Position numbers and translations under genes: made by a program. A DNA stretch of 64,000 nucleotides from Leucobacter celer subsp. astrifaciens (GTDB taxonomy: Bacteria > Actinomycetota > Actinomycetes > Actinomycetales > Microbacteriaceae), in the NCBI RefSeq assembly GCF_001273835.1, contig NZ_JHEI01000144.1, forward strand, positions 94,470 through 158,469, given 5' to 3'. Below are positions 16,630-25,829 of the stretch, piece after piece (the first letter of the stretch is position 1; every line of letters starts with the position of its first letter). Below the pieces are notes generated by a model, which was not told the DNA's origin, searched no databases, and saw only the letters and a program-made list of their open reading frames with translations.

Positions 16630-17589
16630 ATGCCCGAGACGCCTGCCGCCACCCGCCGCTACTCCTACCTGGGGCCGGCCGGAACCTTTACCGAGGCGGC
16701 GCTCAAGCAGGTGCCGGAGGCCGCCGGCCACGAGTGGAACCCCGTCACCAACCTCGGCGAGGCGCTCGGCGACGTGGTGTCGGGGTTCAGCGACGCGGCG
16801 ATGATCGCGATCGAGAACTCGATCGACGGCGGCGTGACCGTGGCGCAGGACGCCCTGGCCACGATCCCGGGCCTGCGGATCGTCGGCGAGTACCTGGTGC
16901 CGGTGCGCTTCGTGCTCGTGGCGCGGCCCGGCACGCGGCTCGAGGACATCGCGGTGGTCACGGGGCACCCCGTCGCCTACGGCCAGTGCCGGGCCTGGCT
17001 CGACGATCAGGTGCCGCGGCACCGCCACCTCCCCGCCACCTCCAACGTGCAGGCGGCGGCCGACCTCTTCGACCCCGAGAAGAGCATCGACGCGGCGATC
17101 GCGCCTCCCGGAATCGAGGCGCACTACGACGTCGAGGTGCTCGCCGAGGGCATCGCCGAGAACCCCGACGCCGTCACCCGCTTCGTGCTCGTCAGCCGCA
17201 CGGTGCCGGTGGGGGAGCCGACCGGGGCGGACAAGACCTCGCTCATCGTCGAGCTGCCCGAGGATCGCGCGGGCGCGCTGCTCGAGCTGCTCGAGCAGTT
17301 CGCGACCCGCGGCGTCAACCTCACGCTGCTCGCGTCGCGCCCCATCGGCGATCGCATGGGTCGATATCGCTTCGTCATCGACGCCGAGGGGCACGTCAAG
17401 GACGAGCGGGTGGCCGACGCCCTGCTCGGGGTGAAGCGCTTCAGCCCGCGCGTCGTGTTCCTCGGCTCCTACCCGCGAGCCGACCGGATCGCGGCGACGA
17501 TCCGTGACGCGCACGACGACGAGACGTTCCGCGACGCCCGCGATTGGCTGCGCGGGGTCCTCGAAGGCACTCCCGACGGCGAGGTGTGA
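16630..17589 (+). CDS. pheA: prephenate dehydratase with ACT domain
   Basis: A 319-residue enzyme converting prephenate to phenylpyruvate, the penultimate step of phenylalanine synthesis. The catalytic domain runs to about residue 185 (YLGPAGTFTEAAL near 12-24; AIENSIDGGV near 58-67) and ends with the TRF motif in AVTRFVLV near 182. The ACT regulatory domain follows at about 200-280 (DRAGALLELLEQFATRGVNLT). The Phe-binding ESRP motif of the ACT domain reads ASRP here, so feedback inhibition may differ. It stands alone between repeat elements; the ATG lies directly after a -10 box. Confidence 0.93.
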   Translation: MPETPAATRRYSYLGPAGTFTEAALKQVPEAAGHEWNPVTNLGEALGDVVSGFSDAAMIAIENSIDGGVTVAQDALATIPGLRIVGEYLVPVRFVLVARPGTRLEDIAVVTGHPVAYGQCRAWLDDQVPRHRHLPATSNVQAAADLFDPEKSIDAAIAPPGIEAHYDVEVLAEGIAENPDAVTRFVLVSRTVPVGEPTGADKTSLIVELPEDRAGALLELLEQFATRGVNLTLLASRPIGDRMGRYRFVIDAEGHVKDERVADALLGVKRFSPRVVFLGSYPRADRIAATIRDAHDDETFRDARDWLRGVLEGTPDGEV

Positions 17590-17598
17590 CGGCCCGAT

Positions 17599-18597
17599 TC
17601 AGAGCCTGGGCGACCACTCGGGGAGCACCCGCACGGTGAGCGCGCCGGGATCCACCTCGCCCTTCGCCGCCAGCGCGAGGCCGAAATCGTCGCCGTCGAG
17701 CTGGATGGGCTCCGGCTTGGGCACCGCGAGCGCGTATCGGGTGGCGCGCGTGTAGCTGACGCTCTTCGTGTCGTTGACCAGGTCGATGATGCGACGCCCG
17801 GTCCGCGTCTTGCGCAGCACGCCGTTCTCCCAGCCGATCTTGTTCCAGATGCGCAGCCACGAGAACGGGCCGAGCGGTCGCAGCGCCACTACATCGAGCT
17901 TGCCGTCGTCGATCTCGGCGTCCGGGATCAGCAGCACGCCGCCGGGCATCAGGCCGCAGTTGCCGATCATCACCGTGTACACGGAGAGCGGCTTCACCGG
18001 TGAATCGTCGACCGAGTAGTGGATCTGCAGCGGGCGGTCGGTGAGCATGGTGCGCATGCCGGCATCGACGTAGGCCAGCCAGCCCAGCCGCTTCTTGAGG
18101 GTGGCCTTCGTCGCGGAGATGGCCCGCGCGTCGAGTCCCATCCCCGCGAGCACGAGGAAGACGTGCTCGTCCTCCGAGGCGTCCTCCCGCACGATCTTGA
18201 GGACGCCCAGATCGATGTGACGATTGGAGCCGAAGAACGCCGCCCGTACGCTCTCGTCGAGCCTGCCCAGCGGCACCCCGAGATTGCGGGCGAGCAGGTT
18301 GCCGGTGCCCTGCGGCACGATGGTGAGGGGGATCCCGCTGCTCCGCAGCGCCTCGGAGACGGCGCGGACCGTGCCGTCTCCGCCGCTGGCCAGCACGACG
18401 TTCGCGCCATCGGCGATCGCTCGACGGGTCGCCGAGATCCCGGCGTCGGCCTCCTCGGTCTCGTACCAGCGCGTCGGAGCCCAGCCCGACTGCCGCTCCT
18501 GCAGCGCGACCGCGGTGCGCAGTGCCGCGAGATCGGTTTTGTGCGGATGGTAGACCACGGCGGCGCTCGGCAGCTGACGCGCGGGGGTGCTGGGCAT
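17599..18597 (-). CDS. diacylglycerol-kinase catalytic-domain lipid kinase
   Basis: A 332-residue protein of the DAGK/sphingosine-kinase/YegS family. The nucleotide-binding motif GGDGTVRAVSEAL is near 70-82, and IVPQGTGNLLARNLGVP near 92-108. The family phosphorylates diacylglycerol or a related lipid at the inner membrane face, in actinobacteria usually for phosphatidylinositol-type or lipid-turnover pathways. ATG 18597 is chosen because it lies 7 nt after a TACGCT box and begins the conserved AAVVYHPHK strand; the frame upstream is open but runs through a hairpin repeat. It converges with pheA. Confidence 0.9.
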   Translation of the reverse strand: MPSTPARQLPSAAVVYHPHKTDLAALRTAVALQERQSGWAPTRWYETEEADAGISATRRAIADGANVVLASGGDGTVRAVSEALRSSGIPLTIVPQGTGNLLARNLGVPLGRLDESVRAAFFGSNRHIDLGVLKIVREDASEDEHVFLVLAGMGLDARAISATKATLKKRLGWLAYVDAGMRTMLTDRPLQIHYSVDDSPVKPLSVYTVMIGNCGLMPGGVLLIPDAEIDDGKLDVVALRPLGPFSWLRIWNKIGWENGVLRKTRTGRRIIDLVNDTKSVSYTRATRYALAVPKPEPIQLDGDDFGLALAAKGEVDPGALTVRVLPEWSPRL

Positions 18598-18604
18598 GGG
18601 ATAC

Positions 18605-18610
18605 AGCGTA
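18605..18610 (-). promoter_or_regulatory. -10 box giving a leaderless lipid-kinase transcript
   Basis: TACGCT on the minus strand, 7 nt before the ATG at 18597; same hexamer and spacing as the HAD gene at 4236. Confidence 0.45.
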
Positions 18611-18623
18611 GCGGCCGCCGTTC

Positions 18624-18694
18624 GTGCAGGAGATGCACGCTCATGCAGGACCGGAACGGCGAAACGCTCCTGCACGATCGTGGATCTCCTGCGC
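18624..18694. repeat. long hairpin between divergent genes
   Basis: Arms of 27 bp (18624-18650 and 18668-18694) pair with four mismatches, two of them wobble-compatible, around a 17-nt loop. It lies between two divergent start codons, so it cannot be a terminator for either gene. Confidence 0.7.
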
Positions 18695-18748
18695 GAGCGG
18701 CGGCCCTGCGGCGGCACAGCGGCAGGGCGCGGCACAGACGGGCACCGC

Positions 18749-18754
18749 TAAGCT
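18749..18754 (+). promoter_or_regulatory. -10 box giving a leaderless serS transcript
   Basis: TAAGCT ends 7 nt before the serS GTG; the identical box and spacing precede the tRNA-Ser gene at 49156. Confidence 0.45.
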
Positions 18755-18761
18755 GGGAATC

Positions 18762-20027
18762 GTGATCGATCCAGTACTGCTCCGCAACGATCCCGAGGCC
18801 GTCAAGCGCTCCCAGCGCGCGCGAGGAAACGACGAGACGGTGGTGGACGAGGCGCTCGCCGCCGACACCGCTCGCCGCTCGGCGCTGACCGAGTTCGAGA
18901 CCCTGCGCGCCGAGCAGAAGGAGTTCGGCGGGCGCGTGAAGACCGCTCCCAAGGACGAGAAGCCGGCGCTCATCGCGCAGGCGCAGCAGCTCGCGGCGTC
19001 GGTGAAGGCCGCGGAGGCCCGCGCCAAGGAGGCCGAGGCCGGGTTCGACGCGCTCGCGATGCGCATCGAGAACATCGTCGTCGAGGGGGTGCCCGCCGGC
19101 GGCGAGGAGAACTTCGTGACGCTGCGCGAGGTCGGGTCGAAGCCCGAGTTCGACTTCGAGGCGCGAGACCACCTGGAGCTGGGCGAGTTGCTGGGCGCCA
19201 TCGACATGGAGCGCGGCGCGAAGGTGTCTGGCGCACGGTTCTACTTCCTGCGCGGCGTGGGTGCACGACTCGAGCTGGCGCTCATGAACCTGGCGCTGGA
19301 TCGTGCGCTCGCGCACGGCTTCACGCCGCTCATCACGCCCACACTCGTGAAGCCCGAGATCATGCAGGGCACGGGCTTCCTGGGGGAGCACGCCGACGAG
19401 GTCTATCATCTGCCGGCTCAGGATCTGTTCCTCACCGGCACGAGCGAGGTGGCGCTCGCCGGCTACCACGCCGACGAGATCATCGATCTCTCACGGGGGC
19501 CGATCCGCTACGCGGGCTGGTCGACGTGCTATCGCAGCGAGGCGGGATCCCACGGCAAGGACACCCGCGGCATTCTGCGCGTGCACCAGTTCAACAAGCT
19601 GGAGATGTTCGTCTACACCGACCCGGCGGAGGCCGAGGCGGAGCACGACCGCCTGGTCGCCTGGCAGGAGGAGATGCTGCAGTCGCTCGGACTCCACTAC
19701 CGCGTGATCGACGTGGCCGCGGGGGATCTCGGGTCGAGCGCCGCGCGCAAGTTCGACATCGAGGCCTGGGTCCCCACCCAGGGCGCCTACCGCGAGCTCA
19801 CCTCCACGAGCAACTGCACCACCTACCAGTCGCGCCGCCTCGCCACCCGCTTCCGCACCGAGACGGGCAAGACCGCCCCGGTAGCGACGCTCAACGGCAC
19901 GCTCGCGACCACGCGCTGGTTGGTGGCGATCCTCGAGACGCATCAGCGCGCCGACGGCAGCGTCACCGTTCCCGAAGCGCTGCGGCCCTACCTGGGCGGC
20001 CTCGAGACGCTGACCCCGGAGGCCTGA
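18762..20027 (+). CDS. serS: serine--tRNA ligase
   Basis: A 421-residue class II aminoacyl-tRNA synthetase charging tRNA-Ser. The N-terminal coiled-coil tRNA-binding arm covers about residues 25-105. Motif 2 contains [19 protein letters not shown] near 250-268, preceded by [11 protein letters not shown] near 226. Motif 3 contains [16 protein letters not shown] near 376-391. Length is typical. The GTG start begins the standard MIDPxLLRxDPE sequence and directly follows a -10 box. Its product serves the tRNA-Ser encoded at 49156. The next gene starts 4 bp after its stop. Confidence 0.96.
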   Translation: MIDPVLLRNDPEAVKRSQRARGNDETVVDEALAADTARRSALTEFETLRAEQKEFGGRVKTAPKDEKPALIAQAQQLAASVKAAEARAKEAEAGFDALAMRIENIVVEGVPAGGEENFVTLREVGSKPEFDFEARDHLELGELLGAIDMERGAKVSGARFYFLRGVGARLELALMNLALDRALAHGFTPLITPTLVKPEIMQGTGFLGEHADEVYHLPAQDLFLTGTSEVALAGYHADEIIDLSRGPIRYAGWSTCYRSEAGSHGKDTRGILRVHQFNKLEMFVYTDPAEAEAEHDRLVAWQEEMLQSLGLHYRVIDVAAGDLGSSAARKFDIEAWVPTQGAYRELTSTSNCTTYQSRRLATRFRTETGKTAPVATLNGTLATTRWLVAILETHQRADGSVTVPEALRPYLGGLETLTPEA

Positions 20028-20031
20028 GCGC

Positions 20032-20892
20032 ATGGCGAATCGCGTTCCGATCGAGCAGCGGCATCTCATCGCGCTCGACCTCGACGGCACGGTGCTGCAC
20101 CACGGCTTCACCGGCGCCGGCGACGATCCCGAGTCCGGTCACATCGATCCCGAGCTCGGCGACGCGATCCGCTCGCTGCACGAGGCCGGTCACGAAGTGG
20201 TCATCGCGACCGGGCGCTCGGTCGATGCGACGCTGCCCATCGTCGAGAAGCTGCGGATCCGCCCCGAGTGGATCGTCGCGGCGAACGGTGCGGTGACGCT
20301 GCGCCGCGACCCGCTCGCGCATCGCGCCTACCGCCGCGAGTACGTCGAGGCCTTCGACCCGAGCGACGCGCTCGTCAAGATCCGCACGCAGCTGCTCACC
20401 GCGCGCTTCGCCGTCGAACTCGCCGACGGCGGCTTCCTGTACACCGATACGATTCCCACCGGCACGCTGCCGTCGCAGCAGCGCCGCGTGCGATTCGAGG
20501 AGTTGCTCGGCGTGCAGGCCTCGCGCGTGGTCGTGGTGTCGCCGGATCACCGCCTCGAGGAGTTCCTCGATGCCGTGGAGACGCTGGGGCTGACGCACGT
20601 CTCGTACGCGGTGGGCAGCACCTCGTGGCTCGATATCGCGCCGGACGGGGTGACCAAGGCGAGCGCGCTCGAGGTGGTCGCCGAGAAGGCCGGGATCGAT
20701 GCCTCGCGAGTGTTCGCGGCCGGAGACGGGCGCAACGACATCGACATGCTGCGCTGGGCGGCACGCCGGGGAGACTCCGTGGCGATGGGCCAGGCCGTGC
20801 CGGAGGTGCAGGCCGCGGCCGGCCGAGTCACCGGCACGATCGAGGAGGTCGGACTGCTCACCGCACTGCGCGATCGCTTCGCCTGGCTGTAG
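20032..20892 (+). CDS. Cof-type HAD-IIB phosphatase
   Basis: A 286-residue HAD phosphatase. The nucleophile motif LDLDGTVL is near 14-21, motif II is ATGRS near 60, and the metal-binding loop is AAGDGRNDIDMLRWA near 226-240. The large C2B cap lies between motifs II and III. Family members dephosphorylate sugar phosphates, FMN or other small molecules; the substrate cannot be read from the sequence. It is probably co-transcribed with serS (4-bp gap). Confidence 0.88.
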   Translation: MANRVPIEQRHLIALDLDGTVLHHGFTGAGDDPESGHIDPELGDAIRSLHEAGHEVVIATGRSVDATLPIVEKLRIRPEWIVAANGAVTLRRDPLAHRAYRREYVEAFDPSDALVKIRTQLLTARFAVELADGGFLYTDTIPTGTLPSQQRRVRFEELLGVQASRVVVVSPDHRLEEFLDAVETLGLTHVSYAVGSTSWLDIAPDGVTKASALEVVAEKAGIDASRVFAAGDGRNDIDMLRWAARRGDSVAMGQAVPEVQAAAGRVTGTIEEVGLLTALRDRFAWL

Positions 20893-21002
20893 CCCCGCGA
20901 GGAGACGCGACTCTGCTCCGGCCGGGGCCGCCTCCGGCGCTCGACCGGGGGAGCGTGTTACGAACAGAGACCCGGGTGGCGGGATGAGGGTACTTCGCGG
21001 CA

Positions 21003-21008
21003 TAACAT
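21003..21008 (+). promoter_or_regulatory. -10 box giving a leaderless lysR transcript
   Basis: TAACAT ends 6 nt before the ATG at 21015; no Shine-Dalgarno sequence fits between them. Confidence 0.45.
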
Positions 21009-21014
21009 GTCCTT

Positions 21015-21899
21015 ATGTCTTCCATTCTTGAGATTTCGCATTTGAGAACGTTTCTGGCGATCTCGGAATATGGCGGATTCGGTCGCGCAGCAACAGCATT
21101 GCATCTGAGCCAGCCCGCCGTGAGTCAGCATGTGCGCCAACTCGAGCGACGCCTCGGGCAGCCGCTCGTCGACCGTGAGGGGCGTCGAACCCGGTTCACG
21201 CAGGCGGGAGAATCGCTCCTGCTCGAGGCCAGACGGATTCTCTCTGCGCATGACGAGGCCCTCTCCCGGCTCAACGCCGGCCCGACTCCGCAGGTCATGA
21301 TCGGATCGTCTGAAACAGCTGCCGAGCAGATCCTCCCCGACCTGCTGCGGACGATCAAGGAGGCCTACCCCGGATACCAGGTGCAGTTCACCATCGACCG
21401 GTCGACACAGGTCGGCGAGGCCATCGGCCGGGGCGAGCTCGATCTCGCTGTGGTGCTCGGATTCGGCACGGAGACCGTCGGAACCCAGGTCGGCAGTCTA
21501 CCGCTCCAGTGGTATGCGGCTCCCGACTGGCTCGCGCCGACACCGGGAGGACCGATCGCGCTGATCGCCTACGTCGAACCGTGCGGCATGCGGCAGCGCG
21601 CGTTGCAGGAATTGAATCAGGCGGGCTACCAGGTCGAGATCGCAGTCGAATCAGCAAGTCTCGAGGGCGTCATCGCAGCGGCTCGAGCCGGCCTCGGCGT
21701 CGCGGTGCTCCCCGCAGCGGGCCTGACCCCTCCCAATGGACTCGAGGTGCGGAGCTCCCTGCCGGGACTCGGCGAGATCGGAGTGAACCTCGCCGCGAGA
21801 CGCGGGGTCGACGGCGGCCTCGAGGAGACGGCACGCGAGGCCTTGACCGATTTCTTCTCAGGACATCGATTCCAGAAGCTGCGGGCCGTCTCCGCTTGA
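21015..21899 (+). CDS. LysR-family regulator at the edge of the sulfur block
   Basis: A 294-residue LysR regulator. The winged helix-turn-helix covers about residues 6-65 (YGGFGRAATALHLSQPAVSQH), and the substrate-binding domain runs from about 93 (VMIGSSETAAEQILPDLL). It converges with the monooxygenase operon (10-bp gap), which is unusual for a LysR gene and its target; target promoters could be those at 25430-25830. Control of sulfur-source genes by a LysR protein has precedent (CysB, Cbl, SsuR-like roles), but the link here is inference. Confidence 0.88.
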   Translation: MSSILEISHLRTFLAISEYGGFGRAATALHLSQPAVSQHVRQLERRLGQPLVDREGRRTRFTQAGESLLLEARRILSAHDEALSRLNAGPTPQVMIGSSETAAEQILPDLLRTIKEAYPGYQVQFTIDRSTQVGEAIGRGELDLAVVLGFGTETVGTQVGSLPLQWYAAPDWLAPTPGGPIALIAYVEPCGMRQRALQELNQAGYQVEIAVESASLEGVIAAARAGLGVAVLPAAGLTPPNGLEVRSSLPGLGEIGVNLAARRGVDGGLEETAREALTDFFSGHRFQKLRAVSA

Positions 21900-21909
21900 G
21901 CCGCTCGTG

Positions 21910-22896
21910 TCAGGCCGCGACCGAGCGGAGAATGCTCTCGACGTCGCGAGTCCCGGGTGGCTCCCCGGCCCGGAAGGAGACGGCGAGCGCCTCTTGCACC
22001 GCTGCATTCAGGGGTGCTTCCAGGCCGTGCAACCGCGCGATGAGCGCGATCTCCCCATTGAGATAATCCGCCTCCTGGCCTCGGGCGTCGCCGCGGGCGA
22101 AGCTCTGCCAGGTCGACATTCCCGGCGGCTCATCGGGTGCCTTGCGCACGATGAAGCCGGAGTCGTCGACGGTCCGCTCCTCGGGGCCTGCGAAGTCTAT
22201 CGCTGCGGCCGTCAGCACCTCGCGCGCCTCGGAGACGAGCGCGTCGCGCAGACGGGCGGTCGTCTCGGGCGAACCGCCGAAGACATCCACCGCGTTCTTC
22301 ACGTTGAAAAGCAGCTTCGCCGCCTTCCACCTGCCGATGTCCTCGGTCGTCTGCACCGCATACCCTGAACGACGCAGATCCTCGGCGACCGTTTCGGCGA
22401 GCGCAGAAGGGCCACCGGGGAACGCGCCGAGCATGAAGACTCCCGGCGTCGGTGCCGATCGTACGGAGACATGCCCTGGCTCGATGAAGAGCGCTGCCTG
22501 GTTCAGCGATGCGCCCAGGACTCGAGGGAATCGGCGCAGGGCCCACCGCTCCGACTCCAGCCCGTTCTGCAGCGTCACGGCGGGCAACTGCGATGCCACG
22601 CCGCCTTCCGACACCGGTCGCCATGCCCAATCTCCCAGCGCGGCGTCGAGATCCTGCGCCTTCGGGGTGAATATGAGCACGTCGTCGCGCCGAAGCTCCG
22701 TCTCGGCATCCGAGGTGGTGACTGCGAGCCTGAGCGTGTCACGGCGATCGGGTCGTTGATACACCAGCCCCGATCGCCGCAGCACTTCGGCCTGTCTTCC
22801 ACGGGCGACGAGGAGATAGGGCTGTCCGTGCAGGTGGAACTGCGCAGCCAGGGAGGCGCCCGTGGCTCCGGCGCCGATGATCACGTAGCGGGTCAC
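21910..22896 (-). CDS. ketopantoate reductase (PanE/ApbA)-family oxidoreductase
   Basis: A 328-residue NADPH-dependent dehydrogenase of the 2-dehydropantoate 2-reductase family. The Rossmann motif VIIGAGATGASLA is at 5-17, the catalytic Lys in GRWKAAKLLFN near 191-201, and the C-terminal Glu in ADYLNGEI near 276-283. GTG start with AAAGGA 7-8 nt upstream. It is the last gene of a three-gene operon with a flavin monooxygenase and a DszC-like protein (4-bp overlap), so it more likely reduces a keto-acid product of that pathway than serves pantothenate synthesis. Confidence 0.85.
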   Translation of the reverse strand: MTRYVIIGAGATGASLAAQFHLHGQPYLLVARGRQAEVLRRSGLVYQRPDRRDTLRLAVTTSDAETELRRDDVLIFTPKAQDLDAALGDWAWRPVSEGGVASQLPAVTLQNGLESERWALRRFPRVLGASLNQAALFIEPGHVSVRSAPTPGVFMLGAFPGGPSALAETVAEDLRRSGYAVQTTEDIGRWKAAKLLFNVKNAVDVFGGSPETTARLRDALVSEAREVLTAAAIDFAGPEERTVDDSGFIVRKAPDEPPGMSTWQSFARGDARGQEADYLNGEIALIARLHGLEAPLNAAVQEALAVSFRAGEPPGTRDVESILRSVAA

Positions 22897-24083
22897 GAGA
22901 GATCCTTTCCGAGCAATGCGACGGGTCTCAGTCGATCGAGTTCGCGGCGACCGACCGCGACACGAGCCAGGTCGAGCTGCGGTGGGTGCACTCGTGCGAG
23001 AAGCACGTCACGCAGGTGGCGCTCGAGTGGGAGCGCGCGCGAGAGCGCCGGGTTTCCGAGTGCCGCGATCGCGGTCTGCACAGCCGCGATCGCCGACTCC
23101 GCGATGAGGGGCTTCGCGATCCGAGTGCGCTCGACCGCTACGGGATCCCCGAGATCGGCGCGGGCGGTCAGACCGATGAGCAGTTCCTCGGCCTGCACGA
23201 GATGGCCCTCGATCTCGCCCGCGATCGAGCGGATCCGTTCGGTCTCCGCGATCGGCGTGCCGAGCGCGGAGGGGACCCGGCCCCAGGCGAAATCGGCGAA
23301 GGCTCGCTGCGCCGCGCGTGCGACCCCCACGTAGATCGCGACGTGGAAGAGGCTCGACGGACCGCCCCGGCCGACGGGATCCACGTATCTGCCGTCGACG
23401 TAGGGGATCTCGGTGAAATGGTCGAGCGGCACCTCGACGTCCGTGTACACGACGTCGTTCGTCGCACTGCCCCGGAGCCCCAGATGGTCCCAGGTCTCGA
23501 TGACCTCGATCCCGGGATGGCGGGCGGGCACCAGGACATGCCCGACGCGGGTCGCGTCCTCGTCGGTACGCACCCAGACCGAGTGATAGTCGAGATGGCG
23601 GCTTCCGGTGACATACGCCTTGCGCCCCGAGACCGCCCAGCCGTGCGCGGTCCTTCGAGCCACGGTCTTGGGCAGCCCGCCGCGGGCTGGGGCGCCGAGC
23701 TCGGGTTCGGCGCGGGCCGAGTTGAGGTTGACCGGCCCGGCGGCGAGCAACTCGTCGAATCGGTCGGAGAGTCCCGCCGGCCAGGAATCCGTGAGGGAGA
23801 ACTTGTGCGCGGCGTGAATGGTGTTGACGAGGACGAGACCGGCTGCCGGGTCACCCTCGGACACCGCCTGGATCAGCCGCACCAGCTCCAGGTTGGACGC
23901 GGCGGGATCCGTCGCGAAGATGGCGTGATAGACCCCTTCCTCGTGCAGCCGTCCGAGCGTTCTGGTGGGAAAACGCGACTCACGATCGTTGGTTTCGGCA
24001 TCCTCCGTCGCGATCCGTGTGAGCTCGCGCAGCCGTTCGACGTCGAACAGCGAGGCCCGAGGGGCGACGACGACGGGGCTCAT
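22893..24083 (-). CDS. acyl-CoA dehydrogenase-fold monooxygenase, DszC/SfnC-like
   Basis: A 396-residue flavin enzyme with the acyl-CoA dehydrogenase fold: helical N-terminal domain, central beta domain (GLPKTVARRTAHGWAVSG near 135-152, then KAYVTGSR), and a C-terminal helical bundle. Such proteins without CoA ligands act as reduced-flavin monooxygenases on organosulfur compounds (DszC, SfnC). It overlaps both neighbours by 4 bp, between an LLM-type monooxygenase and a PanE-like reductase, supporting an oxygenase role in sulfur-source use. Substrate unknown. Confidence 0.83.
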   Translation of the reverse strand: MSPVVVAPRASLFDVERLRELTRIATEDAETNDRESRFPTRTLGRLHEEGVYHAIFATDPAASNLELVRLIQAVSEGDPAAGLVLVNTIHAAHKFSLTDSWPAGLSDRFDELLAAGPVNLNSARAEPELGAPARGGLPKTVARRTAHGWAVSGRKAYVTGSRHLDYHSVWVRTDEDATRVGHVLVPARHPGIEVIETWDHLGLRGSATNDVVYTDVEVPLDHFTEIPYVDGRYVDPVGRGGPSSLFHVAIYVGVARAAQRAFADFAWGRVPSALGTPIAETERIRSIAGEIEGHLVQAEELLIGLTARADLGDPVAVERTRIAKPLIAESAIAAVQTAIAALGNPALSRALPLERHLRDVLLARVHPPQLDLARVAVGRRELDRLRPVALLGKDLS

Positions 24084-25423
24084 GCGCGCACCTCTCGGTG
24101 AGGACGGACTCCGGCACCGATTCCGAGCTGCTCGCGGAAGGTCTCTCCGGTGTACTCGGTCCGGAACCTGCCGCGACGTTGGAGTTCGGGGACGAGCCCC
24201 TCCACGATCGAGGTGATGCCCCGCGGGTTGGACTCGACATTGAAGGCGAAGCCGTCCGAGGCGTCCGCGTCGACCCACTCGAGCAGGTCGTCCGCCACCT
24301 GTTCCGGAGTTCCGATGACGACCCGGTGGCCCGCCAAGAAATTGTTGAGCAGCACGTCATGGGTCGTGAGGTCCTTGTCCCGCGCCTCTTGCACCAGATT
24401 GCCGCGCTGCTGCCGGTCGTACGGGCTCGCGTGCTCGACCTCGATCTCCGAGTAGGGCAGGGGGCGGGAGAGATCGAGCAGCGTCGACGGCACCCCGAGC
24501 CGTTCGGCGAGGGCCTCCCGCAGATAGTCGAGGTCGAGCTGCTCATCCAGTTCGCGCTTCACGCGGAAGGCCTCGGCCTCGGTGGAGGCCACGATCGGAA
24601 GGAGGCCAGGCAGGATGACGATGTCGTCGGGGTCGCGTCCGGCCGCCGCGGTGTGGCGTCTCACGTTCGCGGTGAACTCCCGGCCCGATGCGATCGTGCG
24701 GTGCTTCGTGAAGAGCGCGTCCGCCCAGCGGGCGCCGAACTCCTGGCTCTGCGGCGACGCACCCGCTTGGACGATCACCGGCTTGTTCCCCCGGTACCGC
24801 GGGAGCGAGTGCACTCCGGCGCTCGTGAAATGGGTGCCCCGGAAGTCGATCGGTCGCGCCGCATCGACGTCGAGATACCGGAGATCGGACGGATCGGCCA
24901 CGATCGCCCGCTCCGGGAGGGACTCCCACAGCTCGTGCACGATCGTCAGAAACTCCTCCGCGCGTGCGTACTTCGTATCGCGGTCGTCGACACCGTCGAT
25001 GCCGAGGATGTCGAGCGCCGCTGCGTTCTGACTCGTGATCACGTTCCATCCGGCTCGGCCCCGGCTGAGATGGTCGAGGGAGAGGATGTCGCGCGCGACC
25101 TGATACGGCGATCCGTAGGTCGCGTTGATGGTGGGGATCAGGCCGATCCGCTCCGTGGCGACGGCGATCGCGGAGAAGACCACCGTGGGATCGAGCGCGC
25201 GCCAGGGACGACGCGGAGGATCCGAGAGGTTCAAGCCGCCGTAGCTGTCCGGCATGAACACGGCATCGAGCTTACCGGCTTCGGCGATCTGCGCGTTCTG
25301 CACGAGCCGGTCGATGTCGGTCGAGAGTTCGGCCGGGCGATCCTGCTGCGTCCAGGCGGCATCGTGGATCCCGGAGGGGATGAGATTGAAGACAAGACGT
25401 ATGGGCTTCTTCGTGGAGGGCAA
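24080..25423 (-). CDS. LLM-class flavin monooxygenase, NtaA/SnaA/DszA type (1)
   Basis: A 447-residue bacterial-luciferase-like FMNH2-dependent monooxygenase. The hallmark SLDHLSRGRAGWNVITSQN lies near 115-133. Further family blocks are YARAEEFLTIVHELWESL near 152-169 and VIVQAGASPQSQEFGARWAD near 217-236. The subfamily oxidises nitrilotriacetate-, sulfone- or sulfonate-type substrates. The start is TTG, supported by GAAAGG about 9 nt upstream; no ATG or GTG fits the N-terminus. First gene of the operon, divergent from a second LLM monooxygenase. Confidence 0.88.
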   Translation of the reverse strand: MPSTKKPIRLVFNLIPSGIHDAAWTQQDRPAELSTDIDRLVQNAQIAEAGKLDAVFMPDSYGGLNLSDPPRRPWRALDPTVVFSAIAVATERIGLIPTINATYGSPYQVARDILSLDHLSRGRAGWNVITSQNAAALDILGIDGVDDRDTKYARAEEFLTIVHELWESLPERAIVADPSDLRYLDVDAARPIDFRGTHFTSAGVHSLPRYRGNKPVIVQAGASPQSQEFGARWADALFTKHRTIASGREFTANVRRHTAAAGRDPDDIVILPGLLPIVASTEAEAFRVKRELDEQLDLDYLREALAERLGVPSTLLDLSRPLPYSEIEVEHASPYDRQQRGNLVQEARDKDLTTHDVLLNNFLAGHRVVIGTPEQVADDLLEWVDADASDGFAFNVESNPRGITSIVEGLVPELQRRGRFRTEYTGETFREQLGIGAGVRPHREVRA

Positions 25424-25463
25424 TTCGGGCCTTTCGAGGTGTGCCGGTGGTGGTGCTCTCGAA

Positions 25464-25494
25464 CGCTATGACACCCCGTATACGGGTGTCCAAG
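25464..25494 (-). promoter_or_regulatory. promoter with palindrome inside a 19-bp spacer
   Basis: On the minus strand TTGGAC (25494-25489) and TAGCGT (25469-25464) are 19 bp apart. The palindrome GACACCC/GGGTGTC (25471-25477 and 25485-25491) fills the spacer around GTATAC. This is the geometry of MerR-type activated promoters. It drives the operon starting at 25423. Confidence 0.45.
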
Positions 25495-25725
25495 CAGGAA
25501 CCACGATGCCGAATCATCAGCGGGATCGATGGATCGCCCGCCAGGCGGCGACAGGGCTCCGTCGGCCGTTGAGGCCGATCCGGACGGAGCGGGGCCGGTA
25601 ACAGAACGCAACCTTGCCGCCCGCCGGAGCGCGCTCCCCAGATCCGTTCCCGGCTCGGATTCGAGACGGCGCCTCGGGATTCCGGGTCATCACGACTGTG
25701 GATCGCTCGGCATATCGTTTCGTGC

Positions 25726-25756
25726 TTGGACATGATGCGAACCGCTCCCGTACGTT
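25726..25756 (+). promoter_or_regulatory. predicted promoter of the second monooxygenase-importer operon
   Basis: TTGGAC (25726-25731) and TACGTT (25751-25756) are 19 bp apart, the same -35 sequence and spacing as the divergent promoter at 25464-25494, but without a palindrome between them. The remaining part of the 406-bp gap (25495-25725) holds no gene that I can support. Confidence 0.35.
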
Positions 25757-25829
25757 CTCAACGTGTCAGGGGCGGCGCCGACGAGCCGGCCCTCATCGAT
25801 TCCGTCATTCACCCGAACAGGAGATCGCC

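Noticed and set aside
14434..17514. A 1026-codon minus-strand open frame spanning pgm and pheA
   Set aside because: It is antisense to two genes with intact catalytic motifs, crosses tandem repeats and has an Arg/Gly/Val-rich composition typical of antisense shadow.
21910..22896. Pantothenate-pathway panE
   Set aside because: The fold matches, but its place as the last gene of a monooxygenase operon makes a biosynthetic role unlikely, so no gene symbol was given.
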